The notes under the pieces were generated by a model. That model was given only the letters and a program-made list of their open reading frames with translations. It did not search any database and was not told where the DNA came from. This document shows positions 46,581 through 59,042 of a DNA stretch of 64,000 nt, one piece after another (positions within the stretch are counted from its first letter, which is position 1; each line of letters begins with the position of its first letter). The DNA lies in assembly GCA_015179045.1 (NCBI GenBank), contig WHUZ01000004.1, positions 1,674,001 to 1,738,000 on the forward strand, given 5' to 3'. Both the position numbers and the translations under genes were made by a program. This DNA is from Kalaharituber pfeilii. Its lineage: Eukaryota > Ascomycota > Pezizomycetes > Pezizales > Pezizaceae.

Positions 46581-47460
46581 TCTAGCCTTATTAGCAGTAG
46601 CAAAAACTCATTTCCACACCGAACCCCATGGACCCGCAATCCTCATATACCCACGAGTTGTTTGCTTGTTTTTGAAAGGAACAGTACCTCTTGCTTTGGA
46701 GCTTGCTGCCAAACTCAGCAAGGCTTCCTCTGCCGACCATATTATAGCCTGGTCCGTCTGGAACCCCCATGTACCCACAGCCCCAGTATATCCACAAATT
46801 AATTATAACTAATAAGATGCCATGGTATAAAATGCAAATAGCAAAGAGATGAAATCAATTAAAAAGGCACATGGGAGTATTCGCCTACTAAGCAGAAAAG
46901 TGCGGTGGCAGGGAGGTTGGGGAGAGGCTTTTACTGAGGGGCTGTTTGAGCGGCTGCTGGAAGATGGTGGAGATGCGGGCGGAGGACTTTGGAGAGACTG
47001 TTGGAGAGGCCGCTGAAACGGTTGCAGGGAGGCTGCTGGCGGAGGACGGTGGAGTGGGGCGGAGTGGTAAGATGGGGGTACTGAGGAGCTGCTGGTAGGG
47101 CGGTCGGAATGGCTGCTGGAGTGGCTGCTGGCGGGGCTGTGCTGAGGGGGTTGCTGTTGCGGCTGCTGGAGGGTGGGTGTGAGATGCTGCTGCTGTGGCT
47201 ACTGGAGGGGGTGCGATTAAGAGTGGAAGAGGGTGTGATTGAGAGATGGGAAGGAGGAGGATTCAAGAAGGTGTGGAGTTGTTAACTTTTCGAACTGAAC
47301 TATACCTTGGTCGATGTGGAGTGCTATTGTCTCTCGTAATGGAGGCGCCATGGAGGTATAGGATTGGAGCTCGCAGTTCGAATCCCATATTGAGCTGGGG
47401 ACGGAGGATTGTCCGACACCTTTCAATCCGGTTCCAACAATGATCAATGCCTAGTTAGAA
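46580..47460 (-). repeat. Dispersed repeat family R, reverse orientation, copy 2
   Basis: Counterpart of 21540-22440. The B-box-like GTTCGAATCCC is kept near 47377-47387. The GATGGACTGTAATCC block is deleted. Confidence 0.6.
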
Positions 47461-48114
47461 CAGCGGACCTGTGCTGGAAACAAGGATCTCTGAAGAATGC
47501 AGGACTAGGCCCCAATTGGGTAAACACGGTTCCCACGCCCAAAAAGGAAATCGACGGTTCACACCACGAAAGGTCCAAGTGATGAAGAAAAGAAATGGGC
47601 ACGCAAGTCTTAGATAAAAAGCGAAGAAGGAATCCTGTGATAGAGAGTAGATAGAACCACAGCTCCCAAGATCACCAAGCGAGCACCTCTTATCCATGGC
47701 AAATAACTTTAACCTGTTTTAATTTTTACTGTCCACAGATTCCCAAGAAAATTTAGAAGTTAGGCGAGAATCAATAGCCTCCAAATGTTAATTGAATCCA
47801 ATCTCTTCTCCTCTAGCTTCCTCGTGATGAATGAAACGACGACTATTTCAAACAATACCTCTGAAGATTTCTACGCTAGGAGAATGAGCTACAACTGGGA
47901 CCAGGGTCTGCTTCAGCTGCCTAAGTCCCGTCGGAGTTGTTCTATAACTTATGGCTATAGTTGTACGTGCAGTTTCAGTACATCAGCATGATCTGTACTC
48001 AGGTAGGTACTACTTACCTGCACGTAAATAACGTTTGTTACTCAAACATTTATGCGTTCAGCCTTGTTAGTGGGCTGTTCGCATTTCTGTTAGATAGATT
48101 GGCCGCATACTGGA
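47461..48114. other. Spacer, no gene seen
   Basis: Counterpart of 22441-23100 with small indels. Confidence 0.5.
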
Positions 48115-48441
48115 AAATCCGGTCACCTCCATACAAAATTTATCTGGTATTTTCACGTTATAAACCAATTAAACCAGTTTATTTTCGCGTTTTTTTGCGG
48201 AAAAAATCCGGTTGGATTTTTGGATTTTTGCGACAACTGCATATGCCTGATGCATCTTGCAGGCCTTGATGCAATATTCAGGACTTGGTGTGCATAAATT
48301 CCAGTGGATTTTTGGACCCAAAACCAGTTTCCGATTTGACAAAAAATCCGATTTTCACAAGAGGGTACTCAGACTACAGACTGGATAAACTGGTTTGTCT
48401 GCCGGATTCCATTTTATATGGGGACATAATCTGAATACCGC
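48115..48441. mobile_element. MITE family G, one end lost
   Basis: The right end is AATCTGAATACCGC with TA at 48442-48443. The left terminal repeat is missing, and the sequence starts at GGAAAATCCGGTCACC. It corresponds to 23531-23930; a deletion has removed that element's outer part together with the 23105-23444 element or its site. Confidence 0.75.
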
Positions 48442-48444
48442 TAA

Positions 48445-49740
48445 TGGTACTCCGCCAGATGCTACAGTGATAAATGTCAGAGATAAATTCAAGGATTATG
48501 TTAGCAGCCTTCGCCGGCCGGACACTTTCGACCCCGCCTAACGCTGCAACAACCTCCGGATCCTTCAATGGGGCCGACCTCGACTTCCCTTCAGTCCCCA
48601 TCTACTATCAGCTTTCCCCAGGGCACTGCGTAAGTCATGCTGGTGTCTCCTTGAATTCACTAAGTTAGAACTATTGATAATTAATGGTCATGAAGTACCA
48701 CTGCTCCTCTTATTGGTGATACCTAAAGTGGTCCAAATGCGGTCCCTTCTAATTCTCATTCCATTTCCCAGCACCTCACCCCAAATAATAGTGCTTCTAC
48801 AAAAGCGGATGGTTGTACTGCTTACAGTACAATCTCACAAATACTCAATGTCTTCACAAGCTATGCTTCCTATCTTTGTTTTATCTCCTATGTAATTATC
48901 TCGTCGTACCCCCGAGGGCGGCATACGAGTAATCATATAGAAAATAAAAAAAGCTATGCTTCCAGCAAGCTCATGGAACAATTTGGTTGTCCCATGTAGG
49001 GCACTTCTAAATCTTTCGGATGGTGGCAAATTTGTCGGGGACAGCTTTTAGAATACCCGAATGCACTTACTGATGCACAGTGAAGAGCATTTATGGGTGC
49101 ATCAAGGAACAGCGTATTGGATATGATAGTAGAGCTTAACAACTAGCATAACTAGAGCAGTGTAACCCGGAAATATGCAGCCAAGGTCAAAGGCTTTTTA
49201 CAGTTTGCTGACAACTATTTACATGCCCCTGGTAATAATCATTCAACACTAGTACAACCCAGATTATTTCTCATTATTGGGGATTCCACTTCTTTATTGA
49301 TGTAAATTTACACTATGAGTACCTGCTCTAGTTCTCTACTCTTAGTTTTCATTGCGAATCTAATTATTTTAACAGATTGGGAAGCGGTATGCAAATTTCT
49401 TTGACAAATTAGATGCAGCAATGGATAAATGGATGTTTTATTGGGTTACCTCTCGAAATATGAGGAGCTGTATTCCCACTATGATGGAGTGAATAAGGTA
49501 AGCTAAACTGTGGAAATTTTGAACTACTTGTGCATAAACCTGCGCTTACCGGGGTGCATAGGCTTTCTGCCTTGCATAGGAATCACTTGATTAACTTTTT
49601 AAGATGTGTTTGCAGTCTTTTTATGGATGAGGAAGATTCACTTAACAGTGTACAATTTTATTTCGGATTCATCCCAGTTCAAACAGAAGGTAAAACCTTG
49701 GTCACATTGCTTGATCAATAGTTGAGAAAGCCACTACAAG
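48445..49740 (+). pseudogene. N2: decayed 5' half of an NLR gene
   Basis: Duplicate of N1 with the same truncation inside the exon 5 counterpart, the same retroposon-like insert (48871-48950) and shared stops. It is slightly less deleted in exon 1 (GGGCCGACCTCGACTTCCC is retained). Not translatable. Confidence 0.85.
48871..48950 (+). mobile_element. Retroposon-like insertion, duplicate of 24360-24439
   Basis: The same 13-bp target duplication, AAGCTATGCTTCC, is at 48858-48870 and 48951-48963. It predates the segmental duplication. Confidence 0.8.
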
Positions 49741-50201
49741 TCGTTCGTCTCTTCTCCTCTTAATCCTCCTCTTTTCTCCTCTATCTTCCGGTGATCATCC
49801 TACTTCCCCTTTTGGTACTGTTCCCCCACTTTCTCCCGTAGTAACCTAGCGCCATGATGGAGTGTGCAGCAACATAATTCTGCGCTGAGGGTAAAGTACG
49901 CCCGAATAAACGTTAACACGGGTTTCAGGGTAACGCTTTCTTGCTCGTCCGCCACCACTGGCGACGCCTGAGGCGTGCATACTTATATGCGTTCGCTTAT
50001 CTGTTCATGAATATTATATCCTGGCGTTCTCATGTCTGGCCCCGCCGCTAAGTGACTGGACCGGTCCAGTCATTGTTATCCTATGTAAAGGTAGTATATG
50101 CGGTCGCTACACCTCATTCCAGATTACGCCCAGTCGTGAGACATATGCCACTTTCACTACTAACGCCCTCTCTATGAATCCCCGTCCTAGCTAAATAAAT
50201 A
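49741..50201. other. Left part of an R-family repeat
   Basis: Counterpart of 25250-25830: GAGGGTAAAGTACGCCC near 49887 and GTCGTGAGACATATGCCAC near 50132. It contains the empty site for the 105-bp MITE. Confidence 0.55.
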
Positions 50202-50590
50202 GCGGTGTTCAGATTAGACTGTCCTCATATAAAATGGAATCCGGCGGACAAACCAGTTTATCCGGTCTGTAGTCTGAGTACCCTCTTGTGAAAATCGGAT
50301 TTCTTGTCAAATCGGAAACTGGTTTTGGGTCAAAAAATCCACTGGAATTTTATGCACACCAGGTCCTGAATATTGCATTAAGGCCCGCAAATTGCATCAT
50401 ATATATGCAGTTGTTGCAAAAATCCGACTGGATTTTTTCTGCAAAAAAACACGAAAATAAACTGGTTTAACTGGTTTATAACATGAAAATACCAGATAAA
50501 ATTTTGTATGGAGATGACCGGATTTTCCGGACTTGATAAAATTCTGAAATCCGGAAAAATCTGGCCAGATTTTTCTAATCTGAATACCGC
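50202..50590. mobile_element. TA-flanked MITE, family G, 389 bp
   Basis: It begins GCGGTGTTCAGATTAGACTG and ends TCTAATCTGAATACCGC. TA is at 50200-50201 and 50591-50592. It marks the right edge of duplication copy 2. Confidence 0.85.
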
Positions 50591-50634
50591 TATTCATCAC
50601 ACGTTTCACTTGGACTTCGACAACCTGAGAGCCC

Positions 50635-50735
50635 ACACTGGACACTGGGCACTGGACTGCACACTGGCTTACTGGACTGGATACTGGACTGAAACATTGA
50701 CTGTACACTGGATTGGGCACTGGGGTGGGGTAGGG
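50635..50735 (+). repeat. CACTGGACTGG-type minisatellite
   Basis: About nine imperfect copies of (C)ACTGGACTG or ACTGGGC units in a row. The short forward frame here is a product of the repeat. Confidence 0.65.
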
Positions 50736-51410
50736 CACTTGGGGTCAGACAGTCAAGTGGGGTCGCTGGAGCAGGGCACTGGGGGAGATACTACTACGTT
50801 AGGTAGTCTCGAAATCAGACTACTGGGCTACTCCTAGCACCGCCACCAGCCACATATGTATGAAGGTCAACTAACCCCAGCCTCAAAGCTGAAGTAAACC
50901 TGCCATGAGACTTCTGTAGATCTCCCTGGAGCTTCGATACGAGGTACTGTATATCTAAAACAGGAGCTTAGACCCTAGATTTGCACCCGAGTGACTAGTG
51001 TACTGCTAAAAGAAGCATGGGTTGTGTCGATGGGGAAGCTCGGCATAGCCATTGATTTTGGTAAAACCCCGGAACCCGATTCACAAATAGAGTTGCTGTA
51101 TATGGCTAGTGTTGTACTTAACGTTCCCAAAGGGGAAGGAAGAGTACTGTTACTGGACTTCGCTGCACGTGACACGAGGCTTTGTTGCTACTACATACCT
51201 GCAACGATGTTGCTTCGCAGCGTGCATGGGTGCTGAGTGCGGCTGTTGGCGCTCTTGTTCGATAGCTGAACAGCAGAAGTTGCAATCACCAGCATTATAG
51301 CAAATATTCCGAAGTCCTCGCTCTGCGAACAGTGATCCGCCCCAGGCTACACTCACTATGGTTCAAAATTACTATGGCGGGGAGTAAAATGTACCCTCCT
51401 GCGGAGTAGC
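50724..51410 (+). promoter_or_regulatory. NLR leader region of gene C
   Basis: Nearly identical to 32280-32980 upstream of P1. The conserved 81-codon frame at 50991-51236 is also here. It ends about 820 bp before the C start. Confidence 0.5.
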
Positions 51411-52228
51411 GGGGAGTACAAGTAAGTCGCTCCGCCAACGCACAATCAAACGTGCAGTGGTGCATAAAAATATACTCCCCGCCACTTTATGTGAGGTCAG
51501 TAAAAATGTACACCTCAAATGTGCATAGGAATGGCTGCCCCTACGTGAAGTGCAAATGTACCCCGTATCATTTGAATCTCCTGTTCCCTCAACACCATCT
51601 TATGAACTTATCACCAATTCTTGGCATGTTCAGCAGAAAACCTGATTGGGAGATGACCACGTGATTATTAGTTTCCTCCCCGCTTTTGAAGCAAATCTTC
51701 AATCTGAATTATACTCACGTAGCGTATACATTACATTAACCACCCATTGTCATGTTCTACTGGCCGCGAAGGCCGGAAATTATAGTCTGGGCACGAGAAT
51801 ACGGATCATTGACAAAGAACAAAGAGCAAAGAGGCTGACCCGGCTTAAGAACAAAGAAGCTGACCCTGCTCAAGAACAAAGAGGCTGACCCTGCTTTTGT
51901 GGGCTGACGCTAGTCTATGAAGCTCGGTGTAATTGCATTCCATGGGATACCATTCTATAGGCATCGCCGTGGGCATAGGCACAAAATACTCACATTCAGT
52001 GCTTACAGTACTAACTGCCAGACTCACTTGCGGCGAGGAACAAAGCGCATGCTGGGGGTACCACTATACTAGTCAATCCGCTAGTGTTACCTCCCAACCC
52101 TACACTCCCTTTCGAGTACACTTGACTTCCCCGCTGGCGATTACTTCGGAGCGTAAGAAGTTACCCTCATTTTTTTGTACCACAGTGCTATATATAGCTA
52201 CAGTGCGGGCACGAGAACAGCTACAGTG
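51411..52228 (+). other. Upstream region of C with a 25-bp tandem triplet
   Basis: 51827-51851, 51852-51876 and 51877-51899 are three copies of CAAAGAGGCTGACCCTGCTC plus about five bases. Near 51755-51800 a segment matches the right end of the 105-bp MITE (ATTATAGTCTGGGCACGAGAA). No gene seen. Confidence 0.65.
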
Positions 52229-54569
52229 ATGAAAAAGATCAAGAATAAAGTTAGGGGGCTTTTAACCGCTCAAAGACCCCCGATCCACCTTCAACTCAGC
52301 AGTCACTTGAGGTTTGGGCTTCTACAGTGGGGACGAGCCTGATCTCCCTTCAGGTCCCATCTACTCACAGCCATCCCCAAAACACTGTGTAAGCCACGCC
52401 GGTATCACTTTTGGATTTTAAATTCAGTTACCTACTGATGGCTAATGTCATGCAGTGCGAGACCGTCCAGTGCACCTGCCCCTCTCGTTGGTGACACCCG
52501 CGATGAACGACATGGAGTTTCCTCCAACTCTCATTCCATATTGCACAGCACCTTGACCCAACGAATAGTCCTTCTATTAAGGTGGATAGTGGTGGTACTA
52601 CAGACACAGCTTCGCAAATACCCACTGCCAGTGTCCCCACAATCTTGTCAAGCAACTTGGCTGCCCCACCTATTGTACCTCTTAATCCTTTGGCAGGTGA
52701 CGAAATTTTCCGAGATCAACTCTCTAAATGCCAGGACAAGCTTACTGAAGCACAGAGAAAAGCATTTCTGGGTGCCTCAGCAACCTCTATATTGGGCATG
52801 ATAGCAGAGCTTTATACCCAGCACAATGAAAGCAGTACCACAAGGAAATATGCAACAAAGGTCAAGGGCTTTTTACAGGTTGCTGACAACTATTTGAATA
52901 CCTTGGGGATAATCATTCAGCATAGCCTAGAATTCTCCGCTCTCATTGTTGGGGGGTTACGCTTCTTTATCAATGTAAGTTTACCTTATGACTAAATACC
53001 TTATCAGATAGTCCTCTACTCTTGCTTCCTATTGTGATTCTGATTATTTCTGCAGATTGGGAAGCGTTATACAGATTTCTTTGATATATTAGAGGAAGCA
53101 ATGGAAAAATGGATGCGTTATCTGGATTATCTCTCTGAATATGCAGAGTTATATTCCCACTATTACCAAGTGAAAGAGGTAAGCTAAACCGCCAATCAGC
53201 TTTGAGTTACCTGTGCTTATCAGAGGCTCATAGGCCTTATGCGTGGCATATGGTGACCTGATTGAGTTTCTCATCTGTGTTTGCAGACCTTTTATGGATG
53301 AGCGAGGTGCACTCAACAGTACGTCTGCAATTCGACGAACACATTCTGGTTCGCATTTCCAAGCATATTTTATACTTACTCAATTCAGGTAAAACCTCAG
53401 GTACCTTGCTTGCTCAACAGTTGATAAAGCCACTGGAAACAAATATTGCAGCAATTATGCCAAATCTCGATGGACAAATTGCATTCGTTGAGAAAAAAGC
53501 CAATATTCTAGAAAAGAAACGGCAGTTGTTGAAAGAAAATAAAGAAGCGGAGGAGAAAGAATCTCGTCAACGAAGAGAAATCCTCGCATGGTTGTCGAAA
53601 TTAGAACCAGAGGAAGATCTCGAACGGATATATGCCAAAAGGCATGATGGCACAGGGTTGTGGTTCTTGAATTCACCAGAGGTAAATCAGTGGTTTCGAG
53701 AGGATAAGAAGTCACTGCTTTGGTGCTATGGAACTGGTAAGAAGCATTATTAATTTAATTGGTATTCATGCACTGACAAATGCATTTATAGCTGGCGTTG
53801 AAAAATCTGTGTTAGCGTAAGTATATCATTTCTTACTTCTGCAGCTAAAATGGACATCTCCAGGCTGACTATGGCAACCATGAAAGTTCCACTCTCCTAA
53901 AGGATATCATCTCCAAGCATCAAGACAGTCCTAGTATAGGCATATGTCTCTTCTTTAATTTCAAGCTGCAGATACCCAGAAACCAATTCAACTTTTCTCT
54001 GTGTTACTCAAACAGCTTTGTCGCTCTCAGCAAGTACTCCCCAAGGACTTCAGGCATTGTTCACTAAATGTCACTCCAATGACAAGCCTCCTAATTTGCT
54101 TGCACTGTAGCAGCAATTTGTGGCTGTTCTTTGTTTGAGGAAGTGTTTCTAGTCATTGATGCATTTGATGAGTGCAACCAAGATGGTAGAAAGGAGATTC
54201 TTAATGGCCTAACAAGACTCTTTCAGCATTGTTCTGCAAACTCAAGCTTTGCGTAACAAGCCGCCCAGAGAGAGACATAAAGCATGCCTTTACATCCTCA
54301 GGATTTGATATAATCAAGATAGAAGCCAAGAAGGTGGATCAAGATATTTCCTGCTTTGTGCAATACCAGTTGCAATTTCGTATGCATGATCATTGCACAC
54401 TTAACGAAGAAATCTGCAAGGAAATTGAACATGCAATAGTGTCCAAAGCAAATGGCATGTAAGTATACACCTATCTGTTGAATTAGATACCTCTTGCTGA
54501 GACCATTACAACCAGGTTCCTATGGGCAAAATGTCAAGTGGATGAAATATTCGAACAGCCTTCCATAGC

Positions 54570-54609
<40 letters not shown>

Positions 54610-56906
54610 CATTAATCGCGTGCCGCCCTAAGGGCTATGGCGATCAGAGCTGATATCCAGGTTGCTCTACAATGTCTACCATCAGGTATCAATGCAACAT
54701 ACAAACTTATTATAAGCAAAATCCTCAAGCAGACACCAGCAATGAGGGCCCTTGCTAAATGGACCTTGACATGGGTGATTACAGCAAAAAGACCCCTCAG
54801 TCCTGGGGAGTTGGCACAGGCAGTTGCCACTAACCCAGACAAATCTGTCTCCCTTGACGAATTTAAGACAAAGTACTTGCCTCAGACAGTGGTCGATTCC
54901 TGCTGTGGGCTTATTGCAGTTGAGCAAAACACAGTGAGGCCAATCCATTACACAGTGCAGGAATTTCTTGTAAAGGAATGGCCATGGGATAGTTGGTGGG
55001 ACTGGCTAAATGCACATACACGAATAGCACAGTCCTGTCTTTGGTATTTGGACCTTTTTAGTACTAATGCCAACACCATGGAGCTTTCGGTATTTAACCA
55101 TTCTAGATGTCTCAAATACACTGGAGAGCTGTTTAACTATATTGCTATTTCATGGCCACATCATGTCAAGTTATGTTCGGCAACGATATCTTCTACATTA
55201 AAAGAGCTATTGCAAAATCTTTCTCTGAGAATAAAGATATACTACATTTGCGAGCGATATTGCGGGTGTGGTACCTTGAAAACAGCAATGTCAACTCATA
55301 CCTATCCGAAATTTCAGCTGTCTGGTACTGCTCAGTTGTTGACCTGCTTCCTGTTTACAAACAACTCTTCTCTGATCACCTCAGTCAAGAAGACCTCCGC
55401 GGATCAATAAGTCTTGCTGATGCAGCGAGGATAGGGTCAATTCAGCTGGTGCAAGATCTGCTAGACCTTGCTGGAGATGTTAATATATCTGATGGGGATG
55501 GGTGTCATGCACTTCATGGGGCAATTATGGGTAATAAGCCAGAGATGGTAAAATATTTGTTGGCCCAAGGTGCAAAAATAGATGCTGTCTTCAAAAAGTT
55601 AACACCAATTGCACAAACTGCTAAGCATGGGTCAGTAGAGATTGCTCAATTGTTGGTTCAGAATGGAGCCAACCTGACTTTCCCAGAATAGGAAGAGTCA
55701 AAAGGCGAAGAGTCAGAAGGCGAAGAGTACGAGCATACCAATAGCCCTTTACATATAGCAGCTCTCTATGGTCGAGAGGGCACGTTAAGACTTTTACTAG
55801 ATCAAGGGCTTGATGTCAATATGCAGGAACAGTTTTATGGTAGTGTTCTACAGGCAGTGGCATATGCCGGACATGAGGCTATTGTGAAATGCCTGTTGGA
55901 CGCTGGAGCAGATGTTAACGTTGTTGGCGGAGAATGTGGAACTGCTTTGTATCTTGCTGCCTATAAGGGTATCAAATCTTTAGTCAAATTGCTATTGGAT
56001 ATAGGAGCAGAAGTCAACATTGTCGGCGGGAAATATGGTACTGCGTTGCAAGCTGCTACCTATGCGGGAGTAGAACCTATAGTCAAAATGCTGCTGGATG
56101 CAGGGGCAGAAGTTAACATTGTTGGCGGGGAATATGGGACTACATTGCAAGCTGCAGCCTATAGGGGAGGTGAATCTATAGTCAAACTGCTGCTGGATGC
56201 AGGAGCAGAAGTCAACATTGTTGGCGGAAAATATGGGACTGCATTGCAAGCTGCTGCCTATAGGGGAGGTGAATCTATAGTCAAACTGCTGCTGGATGAA
56301 GGAGCAGAAGTCAACATTGTTGGTGGAAAATATGGGACTGCATTGCAAGCTGCTGCCTATAGGGGAGGTGACTCTATAGTCAAATTGCTGCTGGATGCAG
56401 GGGCAGAAGTCAACATTGTCAGTGGAGAACATGGGACTGCATTGCGAGCTGCTTCCTATATGGGAGAAAAATCTGTAGTCAAATTGCTGCTGGATGCAGG
56501 AGCAGCAGTCAACATCGTGGGAGGACGGTACGGCACTGCCCTACACGCAGCAGCATATGCAGAACACAATTTGCAGACTTTCATAATTCTTCTGGATGCA
56601 GGTGCAGATATACATATCACAGCGGGGCAATTCGGAACTGTTTTGCAAGCTGCCACATGTTCTTTGCGGGAGGATATAGAATACGGAATCGAGGACTCTT
56701 TCCTGGAGAGGACTGAAAAAATCAAGTTATTGCTCGAAAGGGGTGTTGACGTGAATGCGAGGGGTGAAGAGTATGGCACTGCGCTCAATGCGACTAAGGT
56801 CAGAAAGTTTTATGGCTATAACCCTACGTCTAGACTGATGCATCTAGACAGAGTAATAGAGCTCTTGAAGGATCACGGGGCAGAGGCAGGAGCATGGAGG
56901 GTTTGA
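52229..56906 (+). pseudogene. C: third NACHT-ankyrin NLR, disrupted at many points
   Basis: Collinear with genes A and B from the start (52229, MKKIKNKVRG) to the EAGAWRV end at 56906. The exon 1 frame is shifted after GLLTAQ. Exons 2 and 3 (to about 52973; 53056-53178) are still readable. In the Walker A exon the third glycine is changed (GVEKS instead of GVGKS). The NACHT exon has small deletions near 53965, 54110 and 54240. A 74-bp retroposon-like insert interrupts the last exon at 54574-54647. A frameshift occurs near 55215, and an in-frame TAG at 55689-55691 splits the ankyrin region. The distal ankyrin block (55821-56906) is open and made of 33-residue repeats (YRGGESIVKLLLDAGAEVNIVGGKYG). 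It cannot make a full NLR. Confidence 0.85.
54574..54647 (-). mobile_element. Retroposon-like insertion inside NLR C, reverse orientation
   Basis: A T-run of about 32 is followed by the complement of the family core (TGCCGCCCTAAGGGCTATGGCGAT). The 7-bp target repeat AGCTGAT is at 54567-54573 and 54648-54654. Genes A and B give the uninterrupted site (14163-14182; 39273-39292). Confidence 0.85.
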
Positions 56907-57158
56907 AACCTCAGGTTGCCAGTCTCGAGCCTTCGAGTTGCTAGACATATATGGTTGGGGTCAGGTGGTTATATATATGCTTGTTTTGAAAATGACCCAT
57001 GGGCGGACTGTGGATTGTGGGATCGTACGCTTTCTTGACATCAAGTTCTGAAATAGTCTCATGTTCTGAAGTTATTATAAGCTTGCAATCGTACTTCAGC
57101 AACTTCATTAGTTAAGCCACTTTACACGAATATTGAATTCCCTGTCTTTCTCAATATC

Positions 57159-57221
57159 CCTCGCCATAGCCCCAAGGGCGGCACGCGAGTAATGATATAA
57201 AAAAAAAAAAAAAAAAAAATT
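57159..57221 (+). mobile_element. Retroposon-like insertion in the 3' flank of NLR C
   Basis: Core CTCGCCATAGCCCCAAGGGC with a poly(A) of about 20. The 14-bp direct repeat TCTTTCTCAATATC / TCTTTCTGAATATC is at 57145-57158 and 57222-57235, with one mismatch. The homologous flank of P0 near 7276 is uninterrupted. Confidence 0.85.
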
Positions 57222-57439
57222 CTTTCTGAATATCTCCATATAAAGTATCTCTCTCTTTCTCTATCTCTTTCGACACCGATGAGTGCACAGCCTGTAAGTA
57301 CAAATCTCGCTGTTACAAATATATTTCTACAGACACTTCCGTCTCAGTACCTATATGTTTTCAATGAAATCTGTTATATTCGGAACCCTCAATGCTCGGA
57401 GGCAAGCATATGACAAGGCTCAACTAACCATGTCCCTCG

Positions 57440-58360
57440 CACCTCTCCGCCTTCCCTTCCCTCCCACTCTCTATAGTCTGATAGAGTAGAAGAGCTGCTC
57501 AAGGATGTCCGCCTTTTCGCCGTTCTCCTTTCTTTCCATCACCTTTCCTCCACATCCTTCCACTTTTCCCACTCTTCCGGGTATTCCACTGCTTCGCACC
57601 TAAACGCTAGAGGTTCCTTTGTCCGCCTTCACCACATTCGTATCCTGCTTCGTCCCTCCTACCTATACTCCTCCCCCACTCTCTCATCATTCCCTTGCCC
57701 CGTCCTCAGCCTCGTGAAGGTGGTAGCTGCTCTCCTGCCCCACCTCATGACCTTCCCCCCTCCGTACCCTGGATTCCTCCTTACCACCGCCGTGCCCCCT
57801 CTCATCGCCTTCTTCGCTTCCTTGTCTCTTTCTCATTCCCTCTATGCCTATGTGCACCTTGGCCAGCATAAGCGTCACCTTGTCTCCCATCCTTTTCCTC
57901 CTCATTATCTCCCTCATCACTCCCTGTTAATCTCCTGTCTTCGCTCTACCTCTCTTACCCGCCTTTTTAACCGCTGTGATCCCACCTATGAATTTGTCAG
58001 TACCTTCAGTGGTATTTTAGCTACCTTTTCCAGTCTATCCTCATCCCTTTTATTTTCCCCATCCTATGGTGTGGCTCCCGTTCCCATCCTCTCCCCCCCT
58101 ACTCCATCCCACTTCCAACTCCCCCCCTTCAAAAAAAAAAAACCCTTCCCTTTCTCACTCTTGTTTCCATCCATATATATCCTCCCTACTCCTTTCGTGG
58201 CCCATTCAATTGAGGTCTCCCATTCCCCTTTGCACCCCCCTCTCTCCCCTTCTCTCTCTTTCCTTTCCTACTGTCTCGTATTACCTCCTCGACTTCCAGC
58301 TTTTCGCACTTTCCAACCCATGGGACCTCGTCTATTCCCTTCTGACATGGCATAGCTAGA
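57440..58360 (-). mobile_element. Reverse-strand LINE remnant (RNase H end)
   Basis: On the - strand, AKVHIGIEGMRKRQ near 57850 aligns with the KAHIGIAGNEKAD block of the LINE at 1-2223. A downstream AFTRLRTGQGN segment aligns with NFTALRLERG. RT is not seen. The pyrimidine-rich forward frame 57714-58355 is its antisense shadow. Confidence 0.65.
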
Positions 58361-59042
58361 AAGAATGATAACCTAGTGGCTCGGCACAGCATGAAGGTGA
58401 ACCACCGGGGCATATACTACTAAAAAACGTTGGCGAAGCCGAAATACGAGTAGTCAAAGCTATAAGCAGAGAGTCGTGAGGAAGAAAAGAAGAAAGTGGG
58501 CAGATGTGCTAGCTACAAGATATGACTAACAGGTCACGCGATCGCCAAACCCGCTCTGGTCCCCTCATGACAGTCTTGAACTCGATTAACGCTTAACACG
58601 CTATCCTCTTGACTCCTGGGCATTAAAGCACACTTCCGTTCCCAACTCAGAAATTGGCACTTTAGTACCAACAACGGGGGGTAATTGCCATATACTCAAC
58701 CCGATTGCCCAGCCAGTAGATAAACAAGGCAGAAAAATTCGGCTTGTTTTTCCGCTTGTTACCCTCAACTGAAACCCTCCTCCCACCACCTTAGCGTATC
58801 CATACTCAGCACCAAAAAACGAGAACCGTAGATTCTAGCGTAACTAACCGATATCCGAATATAGAAGTTTCACAATCTGGATATGATGACACGGGTGTGA
58901 GATCAATTAAAAAATCTTTAATTCGTATTTTCTCCCCTCTCTCTCTAATATGGTACTGTGCTGTTTAGACATAAACCTTGCCGCCAAACGGAGAGAGTTG
59001 TTTGATATTGGACGATATACTGTAAGCACGTATATGTGCCGA
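58361..59042. other. Spacer, no gene seen
   Basis: Short frames only; no repeats recognised. Confidence 0.5.

Larger units (their letters stand above)
34480..50590 (+). repeat. Segmental duplication, copy 2
   Basis: Collinear with 7100-26480 (see that entry). This copy is shorter because it lacks the nested TA-element, one G MITE, the 105-bp MITE and the R head at 25860-26117. Its right boundary is a G-family MITE at 50202-50590, after which the sequence switches to the C leader. Confidence 0.85.

Noticed and set aside
57714..58355. Forward frame of 213 codons rich in Pro, Ser, Leu and Phe
   Set aside because: It is the antisense shadow of the reverse-strand LINE RNase H remnant and is pyrimidine-rich.
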